DNA of 64,000 nucleotides from Crocinitomix sp. (GTDB lineage Bacteria; Bacteroidota; Bacteroidia; Flavobacteriales_D; Crocinitomicaceae). Shown here piece after piece: positions 62,973-64,000 of this stretch. The first letter of the stretch is position 1. Every line of letters starts with the position of its first letter. The notes beneath the pieces are model-generated. The model saw only the letters and a list, made by a program, of their open reading frames with translations, was not told where the DNA came from and ran no database searches. The translations under genes and the position numbers were made by a program. The stretch covers positions 43,571 to 107,570 of the forward strand of contig WTCE01000054.1 in the NCBI GenBank assembly GCA_013138735.1. The letters are read 5' to 3'.

Positions 62973-64000
62973 TTCCGAGCTTGCAAGTTTTCTCTTGCTT
63001 GGCTAGATTAAGTGCAATTTTGTTTATTAGTGAAAAGTTTTGAGAAGCATTGCCTTTTCTTTTTCGATTATGGTCTTCATTGAATGCTACGTCTAAGGAC
63101 CAATGTAATTTATTTTCAATCCCCCAATGGTTTCTAATAACATACTGTAATTTTTGGGCACTTGCATTAAGTGAAGTAATATAATATCTAGTGCCGGTTT
63201 CTTTCTGCCCAGTTGCTTTAAACTCTCTAATACTTTCTATTCTTACAACAGATTTTAAGGCAGGCCATTTCTCTATATTTCCCATGTGTATAAAGTCGTT
63301 TATCACTGTGCAAGTCCTTGTTTCAATTCTTCCATGCCCATAATCAACGTCAACGGATTTATCAAAAACTCTATTGAATCTAAATTCATCCTCTATGTTT
63401 TCTAACAGCTCTGGTTGATTTCCTTTTACACCTAAAACATAATTTGCCTTAGCATCAATTATTTTTTTTACAATTTGAGTTTGACATCCCATTGCATCAA
63501 TAGTAATTGTCGTACCTTCTAAAGCTAAAGCCTCTATTAAATTAGGGATTGCTGTTATTTCATTGGTTTTTTCTCCAACCTTAACTTGACCCAAAACTAA
63601 ATTACTTTCACAAGCCCAAGCGCTTACCATGTGAATGGGTGAAACTCCATTCACTTTTGCTCCCCTAATTGTTTTTCCATCAATAGCAACAACCTCACCT
63701 TCTAGTAAAGTTGAAAGTGAGGCGACCCACTCACCAAAACAACGCTCAAAATTTTCTGGACATAAGTTGCTAAAAACCCTATTAAAAGTATCGTGAGATG
63801 GAATGCCATTCGGTAATGGTAAAAAGGTTTTTAGCCAATCATATTTCACTTTTCCATACTCCTCTATTTCTTCCCAAGCTTCACATCCACATATAACTCC
63901 ACAAACTGATATTGCTATAATATCTACCAACTGATGCTTCTTACATTTGTCACGTCTTGGATCTTCCAAATCTTCAAAGAAATCTAATAATTTATCTTTT
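62894..64000 (-). mobile_element. ISAs1-family insertion sequence (partial, runs off the window)
   Basis: The element consists of an ISAs1 transposase gene with its 3' end toward 62908. The likely element boundary is 'CAGGGCAAACGCA' at 62894, an inverted-repeat-like start inferred from the CAGGG ends I associate with this family. The other end lies beyond base 64000, so the target duplication cannot be checked here. Confidence 0.7.
62908..64000 (-). CDS. ISAs1 family transposase (5'-partial)
   Basis: A DDE transposase. The ORF track starts at an internal Met ('MEDPRRDKCKKHQLVDII'), but the frame is open to the window edge ('KLLDFFEDL' upstream), as expected for family N-termini such as 'F..IEDPRR'. 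Motifs: 'AIDGKTIRG' (first Asp), 'TIDAMGCQ' (second Asp), 'NHWGIENKLHWSLDVAFNED' (Glu region). 'CGVICGCEAWEEIEEYGK' and 'GIPSHDTFNRVF' are ISAs1 hallmarks. No stop or frameshift in the visible part, so it may be active. It truncates the 62616 gene. Confidence 0.95.
   Translation of the reverse strand, partial: KDKLLDFFEDLEDPRRDKCKKHQLVDIIAISVCGVICGCEAWEEIEEYGKVKYDWLKTFLPLPNGIPSHDTFNRVFSNLCPENFERCFGEWVASLSTLLEGEVVAIDGKTIRGAKVNGVSPIHMVSAWACESNLVLGQVKVGEKTNEITAIPNLIEALALEGTTITIDAMGCQTQIVKKIIDAKANYVLGVKGNQPELLENIEDEFRFNRVFDKSVDVDYGHGRIETRTCTVINDFIHMGNIEKWPALKSVVRIESIREFKATGQKETGTRYYITSLNASAQKLQYVIRNHWGIENKLHWSLDVAFNEDHNRKRKGNASQNFSLINKIALNLAKQEKTCKLGIKSKRKKAGWDNPYLELMLKA

Noticed and set aside
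1-64000. tRNA or rRNA genes
   Set aside because: No cloverleaf-like or rRNA-like sequence was recognised by eye in any gap; a dedicated scan was not possible.

Overview
The window is AT-rich bacterial chromosome from a member of the Bacteroidota, most likely a marine or aquatic flavobacterium-like lineage. The evidence is type A and type B C-terminal sorting domains of the type IX secretion system (T9SS), many short lipoproteins, TAnnTTTG-type promoter elements, frequent TTG starts, a PUR-family (DUF3276) protein, DUF2157/GDYXXLXY membrane proteins and a FISUMP-domain protein. No rRNA or tRNA gene was seen. The species cannot be named from the sequence.

Region 1 (1-14.6 kb): the 3' end of an AI-2E-family permease, a cysteine-rich repeat lipoprotein, AMP nucleosidase and a HisKA_2 sensor kinase are followed by a glycan-degradation block: Tat-type glycosylasparaginase, GH20 hexosaminidase and CutC in overlapping order, and further on a GH2 beta-mannosidase. 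An opposite-strand array lies inside this block: six paralogous outer-membrane-like proteins with a CxxC motif plus one WG-repeat protein.

Region 2 (14.8-23.5 kb, minus strand): a PqiA-like membrane protein with a lipoprotein, two large T9SS cargo proteins (choice-of-anchor B; PKD/type B sorting domain), a tandem repeat of about 170 bp in three and a fraction copies, a PaaY/gamma-carbonic-anhydrase-like protein and an alpha/beta hydrolase.

Region 3 (23.5-28 kb, plus strand): a housekeeping run with an Rpe-like/CBS fusion, DAHP synthase, a KdsC-like HAD phosphatase carrying an N-terminal HTH-like region, miaA and the PUR-family protein.

Region 4 (28-48 kb, accessory): a four-gene operon of small membrane proteins (SLATT/DUF4231-like, two related 2-TM proteins of which one carries a SPOR domain) ending in a HEPN-like protein; a decayed REP-associated tyrosine transposase (RAYT) with REP palindromes; an ATPase with a C-terminal nuclease-like domain; then many single genes for secreted proteins, an AhpD-like pair, a transglutaminase-like protein, a patatin-like lipase and a TPR-like protein, separated by degenerate repeats.

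Region 5 (48-64 kb): a GDYXXLXY/DUF2157 pair, a 912-aa protein with two FISUMP domains, and a minus-strand six-gene cluster (small basic protein, unknown 340-aa ORF product, PEP-utilising two-domain protein, radical SAM enzyme, unknown protein, minimal nucleotidyltransferase). I consider this cluster the best candidate for an undescribed system. A T9SS beta-propeller protein, REP-bounded small genes sharing a promoter-like motif, and an ISAs1-type insertion sequence that truncates a gene and runs off the window complete the layout.
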